Of a stretch of DNA of 64,000 bases, positions 8,833 through 15,376 are shown one piece after another. The stretch spans positions 620,001-684,000 of the forward strand of contig CAVZAA010000010.1 of NCBI GenBank assembly GCA_963773105.1. Direction: 5' to 3'. Source of the DNA: Trebonia sp963773105 (GTDB lineage: Bacteria; Actinomycetota; Actinomycetes; Streptosporangiales; Streptosporangiaceae). Below the pieces are notes generated by a model. It ran no database searches and had not been told where the DNA came from. It saw nothing but the letters and a program-made list of their open reading frames with translations. A program made the translations under genes and the position numbers. The first letter of the stretch is position 1; each line of letters opens with the position of its first letter.

Positions 8833-9395
8833 GATCAGAGCGGATTGACCTCGAGGAGGACCTTGCCCCGGGGGCCGGTGCCTTCGCGCAGGGTGCGCTA
8901 GGCGTCGGGGAAGGCCTCGAGGGGGAGGCGGTGCGTGATCAGCGGGTCTAGGTGGATCTTGCCCGCCCGGAGCAGACCCGCGACCTCGGCCCAGGCGGCG
9001 GACGTGTAGCCGAAGCTGGCGGTGATCGCGAGGTCGTGGTTGACCACGTTGTCGATCGGCAGCCCGGCCTTGACGCCGTTCCCCGCGAGTCCGAGCAGCA
9101 CCACGCGACCACCCCGGCGGGCCAGCGTAATCGCGCCCTCCACCGCCGCGGGCTTGCCCGCCGCCTCGATGACCAGGTTGAATTCCGCGGGCGTTTCGGC
9201 CGGGCCGGCCAGCTCGAAGGCGGTCGCGCCGAGCTCGACGGCCAGGCCCGCCTGATCCTGGCGCTGCTCGAAGACGACGAGCTCGGCCGGCGAGTAAAGC
9301 CGGAGCAGGTGCGCGGTGATGAGCCCGACCGTGCCGTCGCCGACGACCGCGATCCGCTCTCCTGCAGGCGCGCACGCCCGACCTGCTGCCGTTCG
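8833..9395 (-). pseudogene. Zinc-type alcohol dehydrogenase remnant (N-terminal half missing, internal stop)
   Basis: The readable part covers the Rossmann fold and C-terminus of a medium-chain dehydrogenase: ERIAVVGDGTVGL, then NLVIEAAGKPAA, GGRVVLLGLAG, and the ending LITHRLPLEAFPDA. An in-frame TAG at about 8898-8900 interrupts the sequence before RTLREGTGPRGKVLLEVNPL, which clearly belongs to the same protein and ends at a TGA at 8833. Upstream of the nucleotide-binding motif the frame meets a stop near 9406, and the catalytic zinc domain is absent. Truncation plus nonsense mutation make function very unlikely. Confidence 0.8.
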
Positions 9396-9611
9396 TGGAA
9401 CCAGTCATCGGCCGCTCATAACTGAACCTGTCGCACGAGGCTCCAAGCACGCACACGACGCATCGTGTTCTTGCCGATCACATTGGCCGTAGCGCCCGCT
9501 CCCACCTCGCCGACCGGTGCCCCGACGTGTGAAACGGAGCCGTGCGGGGCCGCGCCGTGCTCATCCCCTGCGGGTGATGTGGGGCGACAGCGGTTCTTTT
9601 TAAAGTGCAAG

Positions 9612-9625
9612 AGTCCTGCAGGACT
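9612..9625. promoter_or_regulatory. Perfect 14-base palindrome upstream of the DUF6325 gene
   Basis: AGTCCTGCAGGACT is a perfect palindrome, extended imperfectly by GCAAG on the left and TTGC on the right. It lies about 40 bases before the DUF6325 start codon and just after a TTTTTAAA stretch. This is a plausible operator or short hairpin. The remaining sequence from 9396 to 9663 shows no gene I can support. Confidence 0.35.
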
Positions 9626-9663
9626 TGCGTGTTGCGACACGTCAGCTCGGGCCGACGAACGGA

Positions 9664-10128
9664 ATGATGATGACCGAGGTATCCCTGGATGAGCTAGGTC
9701 CCGTCGACTATCTCGTCGTCGAGTTCCCGGCGGGAGCGAGCAGCTTCACCGGCGAGATGGCGGCAGAGCTGCGGACGCTGGCCGACTCTGGCACCATCCG
9801 CGTGATCGATGTGCTGATCCTCAGCAAGGACGCGGACGGTACCGTCGAGGCGACAGAGCTCTCCGATATTCCCGAGCTCGGAGAATTGCAGGCGATCGAG
9901 ACCGAGCTCGCCGAACTCCTGGCCGCAGATGACGTCGAGAACCTGGCCGCCGCGATGGAGCCGGGGAGCACGGCCGGAGTGCTCATCTGGGAGAACCGAT
10001 GGGCCGCGCCCTTCGCCTCAGCGGTGCGGCATTCGGGCGGCCAGCTGATCGCCGACGGGCGTATTCCCATCCAGGCGATCATCGCCTCGATCGAAGCCGA
10101 TCAAGTGAACGCGACCGTAGGAGACTGA
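9664..10128 (+). CDS. DUF6325 family protein
   Basis: The 154-residue soluble protein starts at three consecutive ATG codons (9664, 9667, 9670); I took the first. The sequence DELGPVDYLVVEFPAG, the acidic middle part and MEPGSTAGVLIWENRWAAPFASAVRHSGGQLIADGRIP are the conserved core of DUF6325 (formerly labelled DUF1269-like). The family is widespread in actinomycetes, often next to a short SHOCT-type protein and stress genes; its biochemical role is unknown. Here it is followed after two bases by a small basic ORF that seems to be a changed version of that partner. The composition is that of an ordinary cytoplasmic protein, with an alternation of valine-rich strands and acidic helices. Start position uncertain by a few codons. 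Confidence 0.75.
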   Translation: MMMTEVSLDELGPVDYLVVEFPAGASSFTGEMAAELRTLADSGTIRVIDVLILSKDADGTVEATELSDIPELGELQAIETELAELLAADDVENLAAAMEPGSTAGVLIWENRWAAPFASAVRHSGGQLIADGRIPIQAIIASIEADQVNATVGD

Positions 10129-10130
10129 CG

Positions 10131-10298
10131 ATGCCACTTAGACGAACACGCGAGGGCAGGGTCGGCGTTATCCGCGCGCCGGTCGCGAAGACCGCTGTCG
10201 TGGCCGCCGCCGTCACGCCTGACCGTCGCGCGCCGGTCGCGAAGACCGCTGTCGTGGCCGCCGCGGTCACGCCGAGGGTGGGCCGTCGGCGAATTTGA
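10131..10298 (+). CDS. Small basic protein with an internal tandem duplication, possibly a degenerate SHOCT-type partner
   Basis: The ATG directly follows the TGA of the DUF6325 gene, so the two are almost certainly co-translated. The 55-residue product is MPLRRTREGRVGVI, then RAPVAKTAVVAAAVTP twice, then a basic end RVGRRRI. SHOCT-type partners of DUF6325 genes usually begin with a similar PVARTAVV segment and then carry a short C-terminal helix pair; that C-terminal part is missing here and the PVAKTAVV segment is doubled. It could be a truncated gene or a repurposed small membrane-associated peptide. The SHOCT relation is from memory of the families and is tentative. Confidence 0.5.
   Translation: MPLRRTREGRVGVIRAPVAKTAVVAAAVTPDRRAPVAKTAVVAAAVTPRVGRRRI
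10174..10273. repeat. In-frame 54-base tandem duplication inside the small ORF
   Basis: Copies at 10174-10219 and 10228-10273 are identical over 46 bases except for one C/G change. The offset is 54 bases (18 codons), so the duplication keeps the reading frame. The near identity suggests a recent event. Confidence 0.85.
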
Positions 10299-10356
10299 CC
10301 CCGACTCATTGTTGCGGCGCGCGTTCAGGGCACGAAACAAGTAGAAGGGCGCAGCG

Positions 10357-10513
10357 ATGGCTCGCGAGCTGCAGCGGAGTGTGTTGCCGGTCCCTGACCA
10401 GCCCAGCTTAGGCTTGGTGACGTACGACGCCAGGGATCCGGATACCGAGTTCCCGCCGGTCGAGCCGTTGCGGCCGCCGGAGGGCGCCGAACGTCCTGGT
10501 GATCTTGCAGTAG
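10357..10513 (+). pseudogene. Arylsulfatase 5' remnant
   Basis: A GAAGGG ribosome site and ATG at 10357 open a frame whose start (MARELQRSVLP, TYDARDPDTEFPPVEPLRPPEGA) matches the N-terminus of large actinobacterial arylsulfatases, where it is normally followed by PNVLVVLLDDVGFG. Here the next bases read NVLVIL only after a two-base shift, and then homology is lost and a stop follows. The catalytic Cys/Ser of the CxPSR sulfatase motif and the metal sites are absent. It is thus about 50 codons of a gene of more than 700 codons, cut off against the DMT transporter gene. Confidence 0.6.
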
Positions 10514-10563
10514 CCGAAGACCAGCACAGCCAGGTCGCGCTTCGGGGGCGGCGTGGGTGCGGG

Positions 10564-11475
10564 TCAGGCTCCGTGGGCGGGGGGTGGGACTGCTGGTTCT
10601 GCGGTGATGAGGTCGCTGCGGCTGAGGGCGAAGGCGCCGGCGGCGAGCAGCAGCAGGCCGAGCGCCTCGGCGGTCAGGGCGGCGGGCGAGGTCGCCAGGT
10701 GCTCGCTGAAGAGGAAGACGCCGAGCAGGGTGGCGGTCACCGGGTCGAGGATGGTGAAGCCGGGCTGGGACGCGGCCAGCGGGCCCGCCGCGAACGCGTG
10801 CGAGGCCAGCAGCATCCCGGCCGCGCCGGTGATCATCAGCGCGTAGGCCGACCAGTTGGTGAAGATCGCCGCCGGACCGCCGGCCACGTGCGAGCTCAGC
10901 TCCTTGATCACGGCGGCCACGAAGCCCCAGGAGATGCCGGTCGCGATGCCGAGAAAGGCGGCCCGGCGTGTCGCCGTCCCGCCGGGCCGCTCCGCGAGGG
11001 CGATGGCGATCGCCACGACCACCGCGACGGTGGCGCCAGCCAGCCACCAGAGGCCGGCCGACGCGTGGTCGCGACCGCCCGACGGGGCCGCCGCGCGCAG
11101 GAAGACGCTGATCCCGGCGCACATGACGGCGACGGCGAGCCAGTCGTGCCAGCGCACCCGGGGACCGGAACGCCGCGCGACCGGCAGCAGCGCCAGGTAG
11201 CCGAAGACGAACAGCAGCTCGATCGCCAAGATCGGCTGCACGAGGACAAGCGGGCCGAACCGCAGCGCGCTCACCTGGAGCACGAATCCGGCGATCATGC
11301 AGGTCAGGCCCAGCAGCCAGGCTGGCTGACGGGCCAGTCGGAAGACCAGCCAGGGGTCGAAGCCGCCGGCCTTGGCCGCGGTGCGCTCAAGGTTGCGCGC
11401 GCCCAGACGCTGGCAGACCGAGGCGGTGGCGGTGCAGAAGCACGCTGCCAGTGACAGCACAATCGCCAGTTGCAT
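10564..11475 (-). CDS. DMT-superfamily (EamA-like) membrane transporter
   Basis: The 303-residue protein is almost entirely hydrophobic, with about nine or ten membrane segments beginning MQLAIVLSLAACFCTATASVC. The repeated architecture with ALRFGPLVLVQPILAIELLFVFGYL in the first half and ILDPVTATLLGVFLFSEHL in the second half is the two-fold repeat of drug/metabolite transporters. It lies in the cytoplasmic membrane, with short charged loops. The substrate cannot be told. It stands alone: upstream is the two-gene unit at 11533-12384 on the same strand, downstream the arylsulfatase remnant. A second member of the same group occurs at 40409-41323. Confidence 0.85.
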   Translation of the reverse strand: MQLAIVLSLAACFCTATASVCQRLGARNLERTAAKAGGFDPWLVFRLARQPAWLLGLTCMIAGFVLQVSALRFGPLVLVQPILAIELLFVFGYLALLPVARRSGPRVRWHDWLAVAVMCAGISVFLRAAAPSGGRDHASAGLWWLAGATVAVVVAIAIALAERPGGTATRRAAFLGIATGISWGFVAAVIKELSSHVAGGPAAIFTNWSAYALMITGAAGMLLASHAFAAGPLAASQPGFTILDPVTATLLGVFLFSEHLATSPAALTAEALGLLLLAAGAFALSRSDLITAEPAVPPPAHGA

Positions 11476-11532
11476 TTACCCGCCTAGCTCCGCCGATGGC
11501 TATTAGGGTATGTGCGCCTAACCCCGGCACAG

Positions 11533-12219
11533 TCAGCCGTCGAGGCGCGCCTGCAGGTTGTCCAGGCGGGCGTGCAGCAGCGCGATCTCGGCCGTCAGTA
11601 CCGCGATCGGCTGCTCGGCGGCGGCGGGCGCCGACGGCGCCATTCCCGGCAGCTGGGCCATGCCGTCCGGGCCCTCGTCGATCCGGACCTGGCCGTCGAG
11701 CCGGGACACGAACTGGCGCAGGGTAACGGTCGGGCGGCCAGCCACGCACTGATCGCAGACCGGGGCGAGGTGCCGCCAGCCGACCAGGCCGCTGCCCGCG
11801 TCGGCCAGGGCGACGCCGGGGCGGCCGCAGGCGCACCAGGCCTGCTTGATCGCGCGGACCCGCTGCCTGCTGTAGCGCAGGCCGCGCTCGTAACGGATGT
11901 AGCGGCCCGACGCGGAGACCTCGATCAGCAGCGCCGAACGGTTCTCGGTGGCGCAGCCGAGCGAGAGCGCGTCCGTCAGCGCGTGCAGGCAGTAGAACCC
12001 GCAGCCGCACCACCGCCGGGGCGACTGGTGGCGCGAGTTCCAGACGCAGGTCGCCTCGGCGACCACGCCGTACACGTGCCCGGCGCCCATGGTCAGGCCG
12101 GCGAACCCGGTCCGCGTGCCATCGGCCGACAGCGCGGCGTGCGCCAGCTTGTAGCCGGTAAACGGTCGGTCCGGGTGCTCACCGCGAGACGACCCGGACA
12201 ACCACGAAGACAGGCCCAC
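11533..12219 (-). CDS. Conserved-looking cysteine-rich protein of unknown function
   Basis: I do not recognise a named family with certainty. The 228-residue protein has a central SPRRWCGCGFYCLHAL segment (CxCxxxC), a later AWCACGRPG and a CDQC pair, which together look like one or two zinc-binding sites. The N-terminal third is GYKLAHAAL...GFAGLTMGAGHVYGVV, and the C-terminus (from about residue 190) is a predicted coiled coil, AVLTAEIALLHARLDNLQARL, which suggests oligomerisation. No signal peptide or membrane segment is seen. It begins 12 bases after the end of a 50-residue ORF on the same strand, so the two form a unit. Proteins with a CxCGFY motif of this kind occur in streptomycetes without known function. 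Confidence 0.6.
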   Translation of the reverse strand: MGLSSWLSGSSRGEHPDRPFTGYKLAHAALSADGTRTGFAGLTMGAGHVYGVVAEATCVWNSRHQSPRRWCGCGFYCLHALTDALSLGCATENRSALLIEVSASGRYIRYERGLRYSRQRVRAIKQAWCACGRPGVALADAGSGLVGWRHLAPVCDQCVAGRPTVTLRQFVSRLDGQVRIDEGPDGMAQLPGMAPSAPAAAEQPIAVLTAEIALLHARLDNLQARLDG

Positions 12220-12231
12220 CCGGGTCGTGCG

Positions 12232-12384
12232 TCAGCCGACGGGGAGGGAGGGTTGCGGTGCTGGAGTCGGCGGGGTCCGTTCGACCGAATCGACTTTGAT
12301 TTCTGCCTTGACCTCATCCACGGCCGTCGGATCGACCTCGGTGTCCTCGACGTAGCCAGCCGACTGTTCCTTGCCAAGCCGCAT
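12232..12384 (-). CDS. Small acidic protein, unknown function
   Basis: The 50-residue product starts at an ATG ending at 12384, preceded by an excellent AAGGAGGTG ribosome site, which is the main reason to accept the gene. The sequence has a short basic start (MRLGKEQ), an acidic middle part (VEDTEVDPTAVDEVKAEI) and a proline-rich end (PPTPAPQPSLPVG). It has no cysteine and no membrane segment. It is followed after 12 bases by the cysteine-rich 228-residue protein, so it may be its small partner or a precursor-like peptide. No family is recognised. Confidence 0.55.
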   Translation of the reverse strand: MRLGKEQSAGYVEDTEVDPTAVDEVKAEIKVDSVERTPPTPAPQPSLPVG

Positions 12385-12492
12385 GATCGGCACCTCCTTG
12401 CTACTGCTGTACCCCGTGAAAGGGCATTCCCACACCTACGGTGTCTAGTGGGCGCGGTGCCTGGCACGGTGTCTGGTGCGCGCCCTTGTCCG

Positions 12493-14376
12493 CTAGGCGC
12501 CGTCCGGGTAGCCGCCTCGGTGCAGGGTCATCGGGTAGTGCGGGAGTACCTTGGGCGGCTTGACCCGGGACCGCCAGTTGCCCGGGTAGGGCTCGAGGGC
12601 GGCGAAGAGCGGGGGCGGGTCGCCGACGGCCAGCGGTTCGAGCGCCGTGCGGAGCGCGTCGACTAGGCCGGGGCCGAAGCGGGCCCTCCAGTCGGCCTCG
12701 ATGCCGGCCGCCCGCACGGGGTAGTCGTCGCGGGCGGCGACGCCTGCGCTGGTGAGGCGGGTGAGCTTGAATCGGCTGCCGTCGGGGTCGGGTCCCTCGA
12801 CGGCGAGGCCGCTCGCGACCAGCAGGCCCACGGACATCGCTACCGACTCCTTGGAGACCCCGGCCAGGGCGGGGAGGTCACGGGTGCGGACGCCGTTAGA
12901 GCTCAGCACCCGGAGCACGGTGGCGCTGACCGCGAGGGACGGGCCGGGCATCCGCTCGTACTGGAGCGCGAATGCGAGCAGCGGCCGCGACAGCAGCGCC
13001 CACAACGGCAGGCCGGCTGGGTCAGCTGAGTCGGCGGGCGCTTCCTGATCGGCGGTCGAGCGCAGGCCGTAGCCGAGGACGGGGAGGCAGTCGGGCAGGG
13101 CCGGGTCCAGGCGCGCGACGAGGCCGGCCAGGGCGGCGCGCAGCCGATCGATCTCGGCGGCGCCGAAGCGGCGCCGCCAGCGGGCCTCGGTCTCCTCCGT
13201 CGCGGCCTGCCAGACCTCGCGGGCGCGGCGGCCGGCCGCGGTGGGCGTGACAATCGCGTCGGGTCTCGGCCTTTTGCCGCGGCCCGGGTCGGGCGCGTAG
13301 CTGACGTAGCCCCAGCGGCGCATGCCGTCCAGGTTGGTGCCGGTCCTGGCGCGACGGCGCAGCTGGGCGACCGTGATCCCCTCCTCGGGCAGCTGACGAA
13401 GGCAGTTCGCCCACATCAGAAGGGAGGTGAGCCAGGGGGCGCGGGCGGCCGCGCCCGGCGACGGACCGTCGTTGGTGGTGCGGTGCGGGAGGCGGTGCTC
13501 GGCCTCGTTGTCGGCCTCAATCGTGAAGGCGACGAGGGTGGCCGACAGCAGCGCCGACAGCGGCAGGGTCGACAGCGGCAGGCGCAGCGAAGCGGAGGCC
13601 GGGGAGGCCGGAGCGGGCGGCAGCGGGGCCCGGGCAAGCAGCAGGCCCGCGGTCAGCTGCCGCTCGGAGCTCGCGGCCAGCTCCCAGCCGGTGGCGGCGA
13701 CGAGATCGCGGGCCTGGTCGTGGGTGAACTGCGAGCGGGCCGGCTCGCCCAGCGCGGCTACCCGTTCCTGGAAGCGGCTGCGCGCCTGCGACGTCGTGGT
13801 GGCGACGGAGACGCTGATCGCCAGTGCGCTGCCGTCGGCCGCGACTGCGCGGAAGGCGGCCAGTACTCGCTCGACGACCCGGGGTTCCAGATAGACGGCC
13901 ACGCCCTCGAGCAGGAACAGCGTCGGGCGGGCGGGGTCCAGGCCGGCCGCAAGCAGCGGTTCCGCGATCGGGTCGGCGGTGAAGTCGGCCGGGATGAAGC
14001 GGATATGTCCGGTTGCCGCGCCCAGCCGGGCGACGCGTTCGATCTTGTCCGCCTGGGTGGCGGGGTGGTCGAGCTCGAACCAGCGGACACCCGGCTTGGC
14101 GTAGCGAAGGGCGCGGCCGTCATAGCCTGCGCCGCCGATCACGACCTGCGCCGTGCCGTGGTCGAGGGAGTTCACCACCGCGCGGTCGAAGAAGGCGGTC
14201 CGCGCCCGCAGGTACTCGTGCATGCGGCCGCGGTTCGGCTCCCGCCCGGCCGCCACGTCGGCGGCGAGCGATTCGTCGGCCGCCGGGTCGCCGTAGCCGG
14301 CCGCCACCCGGTCGTACTCCAGCCGGTGGGCGGCGACGCTGCGCGCCGTCTCGGAGGCGTTCCCGTCCTTCACCAC
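12493..14376 (-). CDS. SAM-dependent methyltransferase fused to a double winged-helix regulator module
   Basis: The 627-residue frame combines two proteins that I know as separate families. Residues 1-250 are a class I methyltransferase of the leucine-carboxyl-methyltransferase-like group (TIGR00027 type): VVIGGAGYDGRALRY binds SAM, followed by WFELDHPATQ, FIPADF and LFLLEGVAVYL. After a Pro/Ala/Ser linker (about 250-272), residues 273-627 begin LSALLSATLVAFTIEADNEAE and carry two MarR-like winged helices, the second containing RDLPALAGVSKESVAMSVG, with TPTAAGRRA and LTSAGVAARD wing segments. I chose the GTG ending at 14376 because the earlier part of the frame overlaps the divergent GNAT gene. 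No stop separates the modules. It may be a methyltransferase with its own regulator or simply a fused neighbour pair. Confidence 0.72.
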   Translation of the reverse strand: MVKDGNASETARSVAAHRLEYDRVAAGYGDPAADESLAADVAAGREPNRGRMHEYLRARTAFFDRAVVNSLDHGTAQVVIGGAGYDGRALRYAKPGVRWFELDHPATQADKIERVARLGAATGHIRFIPADFTADPIAEPLLAAGLDPARPTLFLLEGVAVYLEPRVVERVLAAFRAVAADGSALAISVSVATTTSQARSRFQERVAALGEPARSQFTHDQARDLVAATGWELAASSERQLTAGLLLARAPLPPAPASPASASLRLPLSTLPLSALLSATLVAFTIEADNEAEHRLPHRTTNDGPSPGAAARAPWLTSLLMWANCLRQLPEEGITVAQLRRRARTGTNLDGMRRWGYVSYAPDPGRGKRPRPDAIVTPTAAGRRAREVWQAATEETEARWRRRFGAAEIDRLRAALAGLVARLDPALPDCLPVLGYGLRSTADQEAPADSADPAGLPLWALLSRPLLAFALQYERMPGPSLAVSATVLRVLSSNGVRTRDLPALAGVSKESVAMSVGLLVASGLAVEGPDPDGSRFKLTRLTSAGVAARDDYPVRAAGIEADWRARFGPGLVDALRTALEPLAVGDPPPLFAALEPYPGNWRSRVKPPKVLPHYPMTLHRGGYPDGA

Positions 14377-14404
14377 GACAACGTTAGCCTGATTAGATAG
14401 CTCC

Positions 14405-14884
14405 GTGACCGAAGCAGAGCTGACGTTGCGGCCGATGACCAAGGCCGAGTGGGACGAGTGGATCCCCCGGCAGATGGCCGGGTACGCCGAGCACATCGCG
14501 GCCTCGGGCGTGATGTCGGAGGCGGACGCGCAACAGAAGGCAAGGGACGACACCGCGCGGACCTTCTATGCCGGGTACGGGACCCCCGGCCAACTGGTTT
14601 TCCGTCTGATGGCCGGGGACGAGGCGGCCGGGTGGCTCTGGCTGGCGGTCCCGGGCCCCGAGCGCGACCGGCTGATGGCGTGGGTTTACAACATCGAGGT
14701 GGACCCGGCCTTTCGCGGCCGCGGCTACGGGCGGGCGGCGATGATCCTGGCCGAGGATGAGGCGCGATCGCGCGGCATGACCTCGCTCGGGCTCAACGTG
14801 CACGGGCAGAACACGGTCGCGCGGTCGCTGTACGACAGCCTCGGTTACGGCGTCATGGCGCTGCAGATGAAGAAGCCCCTGTAG
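14405..14884 (+). CDS. GNAT-family N-acetyltransferase
   Basis: The 159-residue protein starts at GTG 14405 (VTEAELTLRPMTKAEW) and has the GNAT fold signature: VYNIEVDPAFRGRGYGRAAM is motif A with the acetyl-CoA pyrophosphate-binding RGRGYG, followed by GMTSLGLNVHGQNTVARSLYDSLGY, the usual strand-helix end. It would transfer an acetyl group from acetyl-CoA to an amine; the acceptor is unknown. Only 28 bases separate its start from the start of the divergent methyltransferase fusion. Both genes then have almost no leader and must share overlapping promoter DNA. TTAGATAG just before the GTG could serve as a -10 element for a leaderless transcript. Confidence 0.87.
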   Translation: MTEAELTLRPMTKAEWDEWIPRQMAGYAEHIAASGVMSEADAQQKARDDTARTFYAGYGTPGQLVFRLMAGDEAAGWLWLAVPGPERDRLMAWVYNIEVDPAFRGRGYGRAAMILAEDEARSRGMTSLGLNVHGQNTVARSLYDSLGYGVMALQMKKPL

Positions 14885-14956
14885 CCACCGCGCCGCGCCC
14901 GCGCGCCACGGGGTCGAGAGTAGTTTCGGCTGGTAGATTAGCTATAGAACATGCGT

Positions 14957-14986
14957 TTGACAAAGCGAACAGGTTTACGGCATAGT
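14957..14986 (+). promoter_or_regulatory. Sigma-70-type promoter for the 112-residue protein gene
   Basis: A perfect -35 box TTGACA (14957-14962) is followed after 18 bases by CATAGT (14981-14986). Transcription would begin near 14993, giving a leader of about 45 bases before the ATG at 15038. The surrounding interval 14885-15037 is unusually AT-rich for this genome. Confidence 0.5.
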
Positions 14987-15037
14987 TGACCCCGGCGGTA
15001 CAAGTTAAGAAATTATTTTCCTGAAGGGGTCAGGATC

Positions 15038-15376
15038 ATGGGTCAGAAGACTGTTCGGTTTAGCGACCTCAGCGGCCAGCTCATCATGCGAGATGATGTT
15101 CTCGCGCGCATCGTCATCCACCAGCACCCCGACCTGGGCGACGGTCCGGTGGAGATCGAGACCCTCGCGGACGAGGCCCTCGCGATGGAGAAGGAGACAC
15201 TCCGGGTCGCGGTGCTCGACGTGTACCTACCGGGCGAGGAGCAGCCGCGGCGGGTGACGATGGACGCCGACGCGTTCGGCGCGCTGGTGACGGAGAAGTC
15301 GGTAGGCGAGATGCTGGCCGCGGCCAGGCCGGTCAGGCGGGCCGGACGACCGCGTCTGTCGAAGTCTGCGGAGTAG
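15038..15376 (+). CDS. Hypothetical protein with AT-hook-like C-terminus
   Basis: The 112-residue protein begins MGQKTVRFSDLSGQLI and contains HPDLGDGPVEIETLADEA and VAVLDVYLPGEEQPRRVTMDADAF. I do not recognise a named family. The ending RRAGRPRLSK resembles the GRP core with flanking basic residues of an AT-hook, and an acidic body with a basic tail is seen in small actinomycete nucleoid proteins, but this is only a resemblance. A clear promoter and an AAGGGG ribosome site precede it. Its last 44 bases overlap the end of the convergent GT87 gene. Confidence 0.65.
   Translation: MGQKTVRFSDLSGQLIMRDDVLARIVIHQHPDLGDGPVEIETLADEALAMEKETLRVAVLDVYLPGEEQPRRVTMDADAFGALVTEKSVGEMLAAARPVRRAGRPRLSKSAE

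Noticed and set aside
10174..10273. CRISPR-like repeat
   Set aside because: Only two copies, adjacent and in frame, with no spacers; it is a tandem duplication within a gene.
12436..12492. Possible additional small gene between the 50-residue ORF and the methyltransferase fusion
   Set aside because: No start with ribosome site and no frame of useful length.
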